A DNA stretch of 64,000 bases from Ipomoea triloba. Lineage: Eukaryota > Streptophyta > Magnoliopsida > Solanales > Convolvulaceae. Of the stretch, positions 1 through 42,143 are shown in pieces; the stretch's first letter is position 1; the number at the start of each line of letters is the position of its first letter. Location of the stretch: assembly GCF_003576645.1 (NCBI RefSeq), contig NC_044925.1:6143631-6207630 (forward strand). The letters run 5' to 3'. Position numbers and translations under genes: made by a program. Under the pieces are notes generated by a model. The model was given only the letters and a program-made list of their open reading frames with translations. It was not told where the DNA came from and did no database searches.

Positions 1-316
1 CCATTTTTTTAAAAAAAATACATGAGACGCAAGTGGGACATGCACCTGTGGTCAACATTTCAAAATGAAAAAGAAATACAAGCTCAAGTGAGACGGTCAA
101 ACGTATGTCCCAAAGTATCTTTTCCTATTTTTGTTAGCGTTTTTAAAGTGTCTTATTTCAATCTTTTACCCATGTATTATCTCCCTATATATTATGTTGA
201 GATTGAGTACCTCTTGGCTCTTGGAATAGAGAGAAAATAATACCAAAATCAATTTAACTAGGTACAATTCTTCTTATACAGTACATGACTTTGACAAGAA
301 AAAGAGAAAAAAAAAA

Positions 317-542
317 GGGGGGGGGGGGGGGGGGGCNNNNNNNNNNNNNNNNNNNNNNNNNNNNNNNNNNNNNNNNNNNNNNNNNNNNNNNNNNNNNNNN
401 NNNNNNNNNNNNNNNNNNNNNNNNNNNNNNNNNNNNNNNNNNNNNNNNNNNNNNNNNNNNNNNNNNNNNNNNNNNNNNNNNNNNNNNNNNNNNNNNNNNN
501 NNNNNNNNNNNNNNNNNNNNNNGGGGGGGGGGGGGGGGGGGG
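317..542. other. Assembly gap flanked by poly-G
   Basis: Positions 337-522 are 186 N. The gap is flanked by a run of 19 G (317-335, followed by one C) on the left and 20 G (523-542) on the right. Long pure G runs on both sides of a gap look like read artefacts, for example dark cycles of two-colour sequencing, and are unlikely to be real genomic DNA. The right-hand run ends two bases before the stop codon of the ABCC gene, so the 3' UTR and polyadenylation site of that gene cannot be read here. Confidence 0.9.
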
Positions 543-544
543 TT

Positions 545-31671
<31,127 letters not shown>

Positions 31672-32475
31672 CCTTGATCACAATGAAACAACGTTTCACT
31701 TCTACAAAGTAGTGTTCCTATTTTAGGCAATAATTTGGTTGGTGTTCAATGAAATCTAGCTTTCCATTTTCATATTCCCCCATAACTCACTCCAGCACTG
31801 TAAAAATGATTCTCAGCCTGAAAAACAAACATTAAAAAGTAAACAGAAAAGCTGTATTATAGAAATTTTCATTTGTCCTTAAAATCCTTTATGCCCCTCC
31901 TGATTCTTAAAACAGAGAACCTCTTTATAAACTCATCCACCAAATGATCACACCGAGTCAAGTAACAATACTAAAATGATAATGACTTTGACATAATCAA
32001 TGGTCAGTGTAAGATTATATGTAGAATCAAGTAAGAGTACTGAATTTCAAAAAGCAAAAAACAGAGAGACTTAAAACAAATATTCAGATTCCAATCATTA
32101 CCATTCCCTAGTCGTGTTCTAAAAGCAATGGCACAAATTCTTTAGAGTTGCATATGTCCTTCAATTTCGCCAACCTTGAACATAAAGGAGTAATTTATGT
32201 ATTTAATCTATCCAAAACAGAATAATATCTAGCTGGGTGGAGTAATACTAGGAGAAGGGCAAGGCACTTGTGTGTTCTTCATTCTGGATGGGATGGTTTC
32301 CATACCAACAACACTGTGCACAAGTATAATCACCATTAAAGACACTGAAACAACGTCATCAAGAATAAGAAATAATCCGAGAGGGTGGGAGACTGCAGAA
32401 TTGCAGAAACCTGCCAAGATTGAGTAGTGTTGTGCTCTTGGGAGCGGGTCTCGAGGAAACAGGAAAGGAGTGGCA

Positions 32476-32483
32476 TTTTATAG
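32476..32483 (-). promoter_or_regulatory. Probable TATA box of the ABCC gene
   Basis: The minus strand reads CTATAAAA about 805 bases before the start codon, in a locally GC-richer stretch typical of a core promoter. Transcription would start near 32,445-32,452. A good 3' splice site (TTTGTTTTTCAG) at about 31,820 on the minus strand and a possible donor near 32,410 suggest an intron in the 5' UTR, a common arrangement for plant ABCC genes. The exact start and first exon are inferred. Confidence 0.55.
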
Positions 32484-32559
32484 TTGCAAGAGCGCCAATA
32501 GACCTGTCAATTTGAGTAAACAAGTTGGTGTTGACGGTTTGACACCACACAGATATAAG

Positions 32560-33555
32560 ATAAAAATAAACACGGATACAACTTTTAAGATCAATTGGTT
32601 AAAGTAGAAACACAATTTTTTTTTTTAATTTAGGTGATCTAGTGTGTCTGACTAACCCTAAGTACAATAAGTCCGCACAAGAGATCCAATCTGAACTTTC
32701 CATAATCCTTGAGTCATTTCTCTTTATACGTATTTTTATTGGGATTCAAACTCTCACATTGTACCTTTAAATCATACAACGAACCAACTATGCTAAGCTC
32801 CTAAGGAGGAGGGGAATTTTTAGATCTTTAACAACACGTTTGGTTTGTAGAATAGGTTTAGAATGAAATGACATTTTCGAAAACAAGTTTATTTTATTGT
32901 TTGTAAATGCATTTTATAATCATGAATATTGTTCCTAAGAATGAACTATTCCAGAGTAATAGTTATTCCTAGGGTTCCTGTTATTTTAAAATAAAATATT
33001 AATATTTTTTAAATTCACAATTAAATTCAACAAGATAGTAAAAATATTTAATTCATATCATGCTATAACATTTCATAAATAATAATTAGCATCTAAAAAT
33101 CATAGTTGATACTAATATTAACAGGTTATATTAGTTCTAGTTAACTTTCTAAGGCAAGTCAATATATTACCACGTGTTATATATTATTATGTTGAGATTT
33201 TAATAATTATTGATTAATTATTATGTATTTATTTATTAATTAGCTATAATATATTATAATAATTTCATCATATTAATACCCAAAAATATTAAAAATCAAA
33301 TAGAATAAAGATAGAAAAGAAATGGATTCACATATAGTGTTTATATAGCAGGCGTCAGCCATGACGATGGAATATTCATTGTTAATTATATCTTGAACAC
33401 ATACACAGAAGACGACATTTTCTTCATATGTAATAGACAACGTTCTAACTTATTATTCGATTTACGTGGATGGGATTTAAAGATTAAAATTGTATTCATA
33501 ACTTACAAAATTCGTCATTTATATTTTCCAATTAATCAATATGTCACGATCTTTT
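32560..33555. other. AT-rich intergenic spacer
   Basis: Upstream of the ABCC promoter. No credible ORF. Around 32,830-32,960 there is a CGTTTGGTTTGTAGAATAGG stretch like the end of a degraded Tourist-type MITE; no matching second end was found. Confidence 0.5.
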
Positions 33556-33564
33556 AAAAAAAAA

Positions 33565-34325
33565 GGGGAATAAGGGTCAAATAGACTATCAAACTATATA
33601 TCTCATTGTGCAATTAGGCCCTTTAACTTCATAAAGCTCCAATTAGCAATCATTATTGTGTGGACCATGGTCCACACAGCTGTGTGGACCATACTATTAA
33701 ATAATGTACATTCAATATAAAAATAATGTACATTCAGTATAAAAATAATGTACATTATATTCAGGGGATGTACATTATTTGTGTACTGAATGTAAATTAT
33801 TTTTATAGTATAAGAATAATGTACATTTAGTACAAAAATAATGTACATTTAGTACATTAAAAATGTACATTTGATTATGGTCCACGTAGTTGTGTGGACC
33901 ATGGTCCACACAATAATTTGCCTCCAATTAGACCCTCGAACTTGTTATTTTAGAGCAAATAAACCCTTGAACTTATTTATGACCTGTAATAGCAGGTCAA
34001 ATATATTTCCGGCGAACCTCCGACCATATTTCGGCGACCAAATCAACAACCAACGCCGGTCGCATTCGGCCGGAGGAGGAGCCTCCTCCGACCGGACGCG
34101 ACCCGCACTGATGATGCAACCGGTGCCGGTTGTTGATTTGGTCGCCGGAATGTGGTCGGAGGTTCGCTGGAAATATATTTAACCTGCTATTACAGGTCAT
34201 AAATAAGTTCAAGGGTTTATTTGCTCCAAAATAACAAGTTTGAGGGCCTAATTGGAACTTTTTGAAGTTGAAGGGCCTAATTGCACAATGAGTTATAGTT
34301 TGAGGGTCTATTTGACCCTTATCCC
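33565..34325. mobile_element. Foldback/MITE element A with arms of more than 200 bp
   Basis: Left and right halves are inverted copies: the ends read GGGRATAAGGGTCAAATAGAC on both strands, followed by matching TGCAATTAGGCCC, GCAAATAAACCCTTGAACTT, GACCTGTAATAGCAGGT and CGAACCTCCGACC blocks, meeting in a GC-rich centre near 34,080. Flanked by A9 on both sides (33556-33564, 34326-34334), which could be a 9-bp target duplication. A second MITE sits in its left arm. Non-coding; apparent ORFs are mirror translations of the arms. Confidence 0.8.
33647..33921. mobile_element. MITE B nested in element A (Mutator-like)
   Basis: 275 bp bounded by CTCCAATTAG direct repeats (33637-33646, 33922-33931), a 10-bp target duplication typical of Mutator-derived MITEs. 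Inverted ends of about 45 bp share ATTATTGTGTGGACC. Each end contains the 20-bp palindrome GTGTGGACCATGGTCCACAC. The middle repeats AATAATGTACATT six or seven times. Confidence 0.82.
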
Positions 34326-34371
34326 AAAAAAAAATTAAATCTATTTAAAAAAAAAAAAAAAAGGTTAAACA

Positions 34372-34450
34372 TACCGTCTTTGGGTTCCCATGTTGTCTCG
34401 GACTCAGGTATCCGATCCCCTTCCATTTGATAAGACAGTGCATTTGAGGT
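34372..34450 (-). pseudogene. Chromodomain fragment of a chromovirus integrase
   Basis: Two adjacent frames read LIKWKG and then PESETTWEPKD, the hallmark of the chromodomain at the integrase C-terminus, with a small frameshift between them. It sits directly beside protease-region sequence, marking an internal deletion. Confidence 0.65.
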
Positions 34451-34875
34451 AGAATTCCCCTTTTACGAACTACCTTTGACGTGAGCACCTCTTCTATGTA
34501 TTGGTTGAAAGACTTAGTGACCACTGGTGGTGCTCATTTTGATAACCCTCTGCTTGGATCATGTTCACGCTCCTCTTTGGTTCGTGTGACTATATCTCTT
34601 TTGGTTTGCCTCATGGCTGCAAGTTCAACTTTCTTACTCAAGGAATTAGCTTTTTTGACCCCTTTCACAACTTGCATGGTTGACAATTGTGATGCCCCAT
34701 TCACTCGCTTCTCGGGTGCATCAATGATTGGGATCATGCATGGGGACCCCTTCTCCAAAATATAAATCGTGTTGAACGATGGAATTGGGATGGTTGTGGC
34801 TTGTCAAAGGAAATCCATCCCAAGCACGACCTTATAATCATCCATGGGCAACACAGAAAAATTTATTTGGCCCTT

Positions 34876-35079
34876 CTAAGTGTCTAGGTGTAGCCCCACG
34901 CCTTGTGCTACGTCATTAAGTGGTTGGGTTCTTGCATTCGCTACCTTGAGCCAACCTTCCCCTTTGGAACAGTGTAGACCGAGTCTTCTAGCTTCATCCA
35001 TAGTCACGAAATTGTGTGTGGCACCAGTATCTACTAAGGTTTTGGTCAGCTTATCGTTTACTAACACTTCAACATGCAT
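34876..35079 (-). pseudogene. Chromovirus aspartic protease fragment
   Basis: Contains LVDTGATHNFV, the active-site motif of retroviral-type aspartic proteases, followed by a GLHCSKGEGWLKVAN-like flap region. The surroundings are frameshifted. Confidence 0.8.
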
Positions 35080-35794
35080 TAGCCCCTTGTTCGTAGTCTT
35101 TGTTTTAGCATTAAAGGTAGTGAGGATTTAGAGTGATCCCATCCTACTCGTCTCTTCTTCCTCGTGGGTCTTGGCCTCATGTTGTTCCACCTTGGGCCCA
35201 TACAATGCGAATCCTTGCATACGAGCATGCAAGTTTTGACACGAAAGCTTTCTTTTTTTCCTCGTACTCCCATCGTGTGACGCTCTTATCCCCATTCATG
35301 GTTGGTGACATCCTTGGGTTGTCTCTCTCTCGACCATGGTGCAGCTCTCCCCCACCTATTATCGGACTCTTGTCACTTTTCTTTGACGGTTTGAAGTGAC
35401 ATTGGGATTAAAAGTCGGTTAGCGACTCGGTGATGGCAATTGCTTCGTTTACTGACCGAACATTTCTCATTGTACCTCTTGTTTTGCCCACTGTTTCAAT
35501 CCGTTGATGAAGTAGAATAATAAATCTTCCTCAGACAAGTTAGGGATTTGAAGCATATATAAAAGTTGTGAACTCTTACATATAATCTTGGATAGACCCC
35601 TGTTGCCTCAACTCCATAAGTTGTTTACGTGCCCCGTAGACTACATTCTTGGGATAGAAATGTCACTTGAGCTCCTTCTTGAAATCCTCTCATGTGTCTA
35701 CGTGGTAGCTCCCTCGTTCGATGTCAGCATGTGTTTCGTGTCCATCAAAGCATAGTCGTATAGATAAGGTATGGGGTAGCAGCCTTGATATTCT

Positions 35795-36238
35795 TTACTT
35801 TGTCGTTGAGACACCAAGGTTCTCAAAATATTGCTCCATTTGCCAAAAGAAAATTTTGACCTCTTTGGCATCTCTTACGCCTATGAAGCACGGGGGCCTT
35901 GGAACCTCTACCCTTGGGCTTGTAGTGGCAGTGGTACCCTTCACCTCGATGCTTGCTTGCAAGGTTTCGAGGGTATCCATCATCCTATCCTCAAATTGGT
36001 TATGACAATTCTCTATTGCTTGGTTAGCGTCCTTAACCTTGTCGAGTTCCCCCAAAACGTCTTCCTCGAGTGTGACAAAGTTAAACTCGACCCTCTCTAG
36101 TTTATCCCCAAGTTCCCCCACAATTTGCTCCAAAGCAACAACCTCCCTTGCCTTTCTTTGGTCACGCCTCTTCTTGCCTTGGGTTGAAACAAGTTCCTCG
36201 TTTGTGTTGGACGCACGCATATCCTCTACATTTGCCAT
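35795..36238 (-). pseudogene. Chromovirus gag N-terminal fragment
   Basis: 147 codons from an ATG close behind the primer site. Polar and coiled-coil-like (residues 30-85), then PRPPCFIGVRDAKEV-FFWQMEQYF, the start of the retrotransposon gag domain. The frame is lost after that. Confidence 0.75.
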
Positions 36239-36288
36239 CGCAACAAACTAGCAACCCATCCAATCACAAACGCGACTCTAATACCAAC

Positions 36289-36800
36289 TGTCACAAACTC
36301 GTTCTCGCTAATGATGTCACGGGCAGCCTTAGCTACTATTTCCCTCGTAATAGCTAAGTCACCATTGCTCGACCCTCGAAGGTGATGCTAATTAAACGAT
36401 GGGATTTCTAGGTAAGTGAGTAGGGCAAGAATCTTGCAAGAAGGCTTAAGAAAGAACTCAAAAGCTTTATATGGAACTTGGATTCTTCGTATGTTTGGTT
36501 TCTTATAAATGAGACACCTTGAGGGGCATTTATAGCCATTATACCTCCTCAATAGATGGTAGAGATTTAGTTAATCCTATGGCTAATAATCTTGCTTTAG
36601 AACCCACCCTAAATCTCTACACAAACCTAAGGGTTTTACAAGATTCTAGAATATTCTATATATCGCTACTTCCTCTAGTGTTATGTATATGCTTCTAGAC
36701 TATTCTACCAAAACTATAGGATGCTATGTACAAGTGCGAGAAAGCTCTAGAACGATGTAGTAAACCTATAAATGCGTAGCAAAATTCCACGGGTGTTACA
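36289..36800 (-). repeat. Chromovirus 5' LTR
   Basis: 512 bp, TG...CA ends; the minus strand begins TGTAACACCCGTGGAATT, the wording usual for Ty3/gypsy LTRs of plants. Confidence 0.75.
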
Positions 36801-36949
36801 ACAAGCTTTGTAAGGGTGCCTTGAATAATTAATTGCATTAAATTTTCATATAATGATGGTGTATACCGACGATTATAAGCTCTCGTTTAACAAAATAATA
36901 CCACATTTTGAAATACTATGGTAGAATGGAACACCATCAATTATGGTGT

Positions 36950-37340
36950 CAATCCCTGTTAAATTGATAGATGTTGTGCTTGTACTAGCTAGTTGAATCC
37001 AAATTTGGTGAGTGAATTTTTTTTATTAATATTAATTTAAGTGGCATGGGTAAAGATGGTCATATAACACAAACATGTCTTGTAGAACCTAATGAGGCTT
37101 AAGAGTGAAAAAAAAATGATGATAAAGAATGCTACCCCAAATAATTAATTGCATTGATAGGAAGATAATATTATCTATGCAACATTGTAAGACTACGAAG
37201 GATGTGTGGGAGTTAGTGGATAAGTGGTTTAGTGGGGCAAGCAATTTAAGAAAGTTGTATCAATTGTCTCATGAAGTTTATCTTCATCTCAAAAAGAGTG
37301 AGATATCAAAGATTACTATTTTGACTTTAAAAATGTGAGT
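36950..37340 (+). pseudogene. Copia gag fossil, related to Copia-2
   Basis: Matches the Copia-2 gag (17,040-17,330) in GGCATGGGTAAAGATGG, the INCIDRKI codons and KDVWELVDKWFSGASNL, with stops and shifts. No LTRs found next to it. Confidence 0.75.
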
Positions 37341-37349
37341 AAAATGTAG

Positions 37350-37447
37350 GATATAACACATTTGAGTATAATTTTTTTATATATAAATATATTCAAAAGC
37401 ATTTCAGAATATGTTATATCTAAATGCATACTCAAATGCGTTATATC
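37350..37447. repeat. 98-bp inverted-repeat element
   Basis: Ends GATATAACRCATTTGAGTAT are inverted copies, a miniature foldback sequence lying just before the large retroelement. Confidence 0.6.
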
Positions 37448-37679
37448 ATTGATCATTGTGATTGATAAGTGCCAAAAACAGTCGAATTTCGGGTCATGTT
37501 TAGATGATATTTTACTACCTTAGCACCCAATTATGATCACTTGCATGGATAAAACCTCTAATTAAGCACCTGATTGACAAATCCAGCTCAAGGAATGTAT
37601 TTTAAAACATTTCCGCAGGATATAGCAAAGTTTTGGGCCAAAAGAAGCAACAAACAAAGAATCCACCAAGCAGGAGGCT

Positions 37680-37766
37680 GCCACGCACCATCACACGCGT
37701 GTGAGCATGCGTGGATTTATTCCAAAGAGCTGCCACGCATGGTCACACGCGTGGTAGCAGGCGTGG
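37680..37766. promoter_or_regulatory. Pair of CACGC...GCGTG palindromes upstream of LTR TATA
   Basis: Two hairpin-capable units: the first around TCACACGCGTGTGA with flanking CCACGC and GCGTGG, the second around CACACGCGTG with the same flanks. They end about 47 bp before TATTTAAA; the same pair is in the 3' LTR at 48384-48470. Placement suggests protein-binding promoter elements; function is inferred. Confidence 0.6.
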
Positions 37767-37812
37767 AGCGCGACCAGTAGAGCAACAGCGGAAATTCGAC
37801 TTTTTGAGCAGC

Positions 37813-37820
37813 TATTTAAA
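37813..37820 (+). promoter_or_regulatory. TATA-like box of the OTA element LTR
   Basis: TATTTAAA in GAGCAGCTATTTAAACC; the same text occurs in the 3' LTR at 48517-48524. Confidence 0.5.
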
Positions 37821-38249
37821 CCATTCCTTCTTATTTCAAAAGGGAGAGCTCCATTTTCCAGATCTGATCTCTCTCTCCATTTTCTTCCCCTTTGGGGAGG
37901 AGAAACACACTCAATTTCCATTTAGATTAGTGTAGATCTTAGGATTGAAGATGGATTAAAGATGTAGAACCAACCGTTCCTTGGGTAACACACTTCTTCC
38001 ATTGAATTGCTTGTTTAAATTTATTGTTGGAAGTAATTTCTATTTTGTTGTTTTGAATGATTTTCATGACTGAGTAGAGTAGTTTGGGTGTGTGTGCCCT
38101 TGTTGATCTAAGGATTGATGCTTATTAATTTATCTTATGATCTTGAGATTTGTGAGTATGATTGATGATTGTATGGATGATGTTGTTCAATCTTTGCTTC
38201 TATTTCCAGCCGGGATAGTTAGTGAACCGAGTGGAAGTGAGAGAGTGCG

Positions 38250-41200
38250 TGTAACACCTCGACCCGGCTATACCGTACATCCGGAGTAGTTACCGTCACA
38301 TCTAGACTGAACCCTGTCCAACCTTGGTAGAGTCCACTCTAGATGCACAGGCTAAAGAAGAAAACTGCTTCACACACACACACTTTCTACTTGACATAAC
38401 AATATATTCATTTCAGCAGAAAGGAACAAAAGTAGCTAGATTAGCTACGAATATATATATACCAGGATTGACCTCTAGGGTCCCAAAAACACCAAGGTTG
38501 ATGTTGCTTACAACCTACTAGCCAACTAAGTTTACTATGGCTACAAAAAAAAAATATTTACACAAAACAAGTCCTTCCAAAACCTCCCCAACCAGCCATC
38601 TACTCTAAGAGGCGGTACACCGGTCCGATGTACGTTCCCCATTCTAGGTGCCACTCACTCGCGAACCAGGTGAGATGATCCAAGAAGTAGCAAGGAGTGT
38701 TCACCATAGACCACTCATCCCAATCCTCCGGAGGACTGGGGTCCCACGGGTAGGGATAAAAAAACAACGAACTCTAGGGGATTACTCCCCTCTAACACCT
38801 CCATGGGATAAAACCCATGCCTAGCTTGGGCTCTATCCAGAAAAGTCGGCTGCCAGTTGCGAACCGGAATGCAAGCGGGTACAGATGGATAAGCTGGGGG
38901 AGGGCTATACTGCGGAGAAGGAGGAGCAGGAGGAGCAGGAGGATCATGAGCGTAGCCAGGAACGTAGGGGTCTTCGCCTATCAAGAACTGTGTGTAGTCA
39001 TCATAGTCCATAGTCGGGAATGTAAACTCAGATGAGCTCCCTAAGCTCATCGGGCTCCAAGAGCCCACACTAGATGACATCTGTTAAATAAAAACACATT
39101 GAAGTGTAGTTAGCGCGACGGCTAAGTAAGGGATCCATGGGTCACCCAAAATTAAATAAAGGTTTGCAAAACAGGTATATTTAAACAAAACCTTTATTAC
39201 CCTTACTCCTCATTGACACTTTACCTGCAAACAGGTTATCAAGTATAGTTTGCACAAGTAATAATTAAGAATGGAACAACAATAGAATTTCTTTGGATAA
39301 GGGATTGCTTAACAAGAAATACATTACTCAACGCATCACTAATCATCTACGCATATAAGCAAGTAGTGGAAAAATTTTATGGACTTCGCATTTAATCACC
39401 ACCCTGTACTTGAAAATCTTCCTCGTAGGGAAATTCCACCAACTTTTTCTCAAAGAGGGTTCATCAATACCCTTTCTTGCTTAAACAATCATCACATCCC
39501 TCTTTAGCGTAGCTACAGAGTAACTACATTTTCATACGAAATTCTCCACTTAGTTTCTTTGTAGAAAGCGTGAGGCCTTTGGAGTATTCTCTTGACTCCC
39601 TCTCTTGACCACTTGGATCATCGAACTCGGGTTCAGTGGTCATCACCCGGTCTAACACTGATCCCCTGGACATAAGGTTCGTTAAAATGATCCCTAGCTG
39701 GCCCTACTAGGTCCATAGAAACAACACCTACCCGGACTTTCTAGAGTAACTATACTTTAAGTGTGCACACCCCCGTAGGAATTCCTCATCCAAACGAGTT
39801 ATATAGTACCCGGCGAATAGACTTCGCTCCTTCCATATGAATGATCATACTATATATAACAACCTTGGGCAAGGGCACTTTAAGCCACCCGAAGGCTAAT
39901 CAAGGTCCTCCTCAACTTTACTAGAAACTAAGGGTTTGAAAACATTTTTCCTTCTTCCTCATCTTCCTTGAGTCAAAAATTACTTTTTGGACATATTCCA
40001 CAAAACCAAGTCCCAACTTGAAATCATTCAAGACTCTTAACTTTGTCCAAAAGTTTTGTTTCTCAAAACATTTTGATAGTACACTAATTACCATACACCG
40101 AGGTAATAAAGTGTAACTATCCCACATTGTTCCATTATCACATCACATATGTACATAATACTTCATATATGTATATAGGCAATCAACATAACGCCTCACA
40201 CATTTAGGCATACTCACATAAAGTGCACATACTACCTATATACATAGTATAAATTTTCACAATACTCATACGTATATGTATACACGGTTAACATATATAT
40301 CACATATATATATACATAATACAACATTTTATTTTAATTATACATACATACCCATTAGGTATGTATTTATACCCATATATGCACATATATACGGTTTTAC
40401 ATATACATACATCACACGTATATATATATATATATATATATATACCATATTTATACGTACATACATATATTATATAATACACTTAGCATCTCTAATTTAG
40501 ATATTTAGGCATATTAACTACCACATCTCATCAACACAACAATTTATACCTATATATTATGCAAAATACAATTTCATATATATTATACATACAATCATGT
40601 ACACAATATTTCCACCTAGATCTCATCATATTTCAACCAAACAATCAATTATCCAATTTCAAGTGACCTTAACCTACTTAAGGGGTTCCTTACCTTGAGA
40701 AGGTTTACTAACACCGTAGAAAGCAAATCTTGGACCTTTTCCCCAATTTTCACTCAAAACCCTAGGAGAAAAATTAACATCATAACAACAAATATTAAGA
40801 AACTAAGCTTAGATTCAAGGTCTAGGAAGGAAAATAAAGCTTTCTACCGAATAAAATTAAAGTTTACCGAAAGACTTGAGACTTGTGAAGGAACTTTGGC
40901 TATGGAAGGTGAAGCTTTAATGGAGGAAAATGATAATCTTTCTCTCTCTTTTCTCTTGTGAATTCGGCCAAATGAAGAAGAAAGGGGAAAAAATTGCTTT
41001 ATATTTTTTATCTCACTTGGTTGACTAGTCCTCATAAATATGTGGTAATTAATTGTGACAAGTGTCACTCACTTATGGTATGATCTTGAAAATATCTTGG
41101 CTAGACTGATTGGGATTAAAACAGATAAATTCTCGGTAGAAAATAATTTAAATCAAATAATTTTCGAAACCAAAAAAATAAATTTATCCCAGACTAAAAC

Positions 41201-41429
41201 TTAAAATTAGGCTAGGTTCGGTACACCGCGAAATTTAGCGATGCTACGATCAAAATAAATTTTCGCTGCTATGGGCTAATTTAATTAAATAGGAAATTCA
41301 AGAATAATAGTACGGTGTCTAATAATCCATTTCCTAGGACAATCGGGTCCGAACACCAGTTCCTAAAAATTTTATGGTTCGTGACCAGTACGTACGATCG
41401 CAGCTTATTGGAATTAGTGAGGGGTTACA
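38250..41429 (-). mobile_element. 3.18-kb solo LTR (Tekay/Del-like) nested in the OTA 5' LTR
   Basis: Flanked by perfect GTGCG duplications (38245-38249, 41430-41434). On the minus strand it starts TGTAACCCCTCAC and ends GGGTCGAGGTGTTACA, the typical end of Tekay/Del chromovirus LTRs. There is no gag-pol inside, so a single LTR remains after recombination. The minus strand has a TATA-like ATATAAAG (40997-41004), a strong donor, an acceptor and a small ORF. It includes an AT-rich microsatellite (40,260-40,480). Confidence 0.82.
38715..39080 (-). CDS. Small proline-rich ORF inside the solo LTR
   Basis: 121 codons from a true ATG (MSSSVGSWSPM), with a proline-rich middle (PPAPPAPPSPQYSPPPAYP). 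The ATG directly follows a good 3' splice site (TTTTATTTAACAG), and a consensus donor (CTCAAG|GTAAGG) lies at 40693-40694 on the same strand, downstream of a TATA-like box, implying a 1.6-kb intron. No known domain recognised. It could be a chance ORF in LTR sequence. Confidence 0.35.
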   Translation of the reverse strand: MSSSVGSWSPMSLGSSSEFTFPTMDYDDYTQFLIGEDPYVPGYAHDPPAPPAPPSPQYSPPPAYPSVPACIPVRNWQPTFLDRAQARHGFYPMEVLEGSNPLEFVVFLSLPVGPQSSGGLG

Positions 41430-41890
41430 GTGCGCGATAGCGGCCTCTCACGAGCCCAACTCATCTATATCTCCGCTCTTAATCCGAATGGATGAGATCC
41501 GAGAGGAGTGGTAGGCAAGGTGTTCGATAAAATGCCTCAACCGAATGAGGATTGAGAGTCTGAGTGTGACGCCACTCGGTACTAATACCGTGACTCCCTA
41601 GATCAATCCCGAAACCCAATTCCAAGCTACCTACGATAATCAATCCTTTGGCTTAACTTTGGCATGCACCCCTTCCTTTTACCTTTTGTATTTTCTATCC
41701 CTTTTTACTTTTAAACCACCCATGAACACAACCTCCACCTTTGATTCTTGTAACTCTTACCTTTCAACTTCCTAAATGCCACACATATTCGGTTCCCATT
41801 CGCCATCCTTGAGAGACACGACACTCGGGGAGTCTTGACTCTTCGTTTTACCACTTCACCTTCACTCCCACTATACACACAACATCAAAA

Positions 41891-41908
41891 TGGCGCCGTT
41901 GCCAGGGA
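41891..41908 (+). other. Primer-binding site of the OTA element
   Basis: TGGCGCCGTTGCCAGGGA, three bases after the 5' LTR. Nearly the standard site of Ogre/Tat/Athila elements that use tRNA-Arg (one difference from the usual ...GCCGGGGA). Confidence 0.85.
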
Positions 41909-42143
41909 TGGCAAACAGTTCTTGAATTGTGTTGACATTTTTGAAGTAGATTTTTAAGAGTTCTTGAATTTCTTTCTTTTTGTTTGTATTGTTTTCTTAT
42001 TTTTGTTACTTGTTTGAGAAGTGAGCTTAAATTGCCTTGTATATCTTGTGCTCACTTGCAACTACTTCTAGTTGCATATATATTTGTTGTTGGCTAAGCT
42101 TTGTGTAGGAAATTCTTGTTAAAATTCATTTGAAAGCTTGCCA

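Larger units (their letters stand above)
34372..36800 (-). mobile_element. Chromovirus (Ty3/gypsy) remnant with central pol deleted
   Basis: From right to left on the minus strand: 5' LTR (36289-36800, TGTAACACCCG...GTGACA), a priming site reading TTGGTATTAGAG (about 36,276-36,288), gag, protease, then directly a chromodomain-like end of integrase (about 34,372-34,450). RT, RNase H and the integrase core are missing, and there is no 3' LTR. Confidence 0.78.
37463..41887 (+). repeat. 5' LTR of the OTA element, interrupted
   Basis: Sequence 37463-38249 and 41435-41887 corresponds to the continuous 3' LTR. The 3.18-kb insertion duplicated GTGCG. A TATA-like TATTTAAA lies at 37813-37820, with two CACGC...GCGTGG palindromes upstream of it. 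Confidence 0.9.

Noticed and set aside
33603..34212. Several short ORFs around 33.6-34.2 kb on both strands
   Set aside because: They are mirror translations of the foldback arms (same peptide wording on both strands), not genes.
34481..36357. Plus-strand ORFs in the chromovirus remnant
   Set aside because: The minus strand carries recognisable gag, protease and chromodomain; the plus frames are antisense shadows.
40276..40500. Paired Ile/Tyr-rich ORFs on both strands
   Set aside because: Simple (TA/TATA/CATA) repeat inside the solo LTR.
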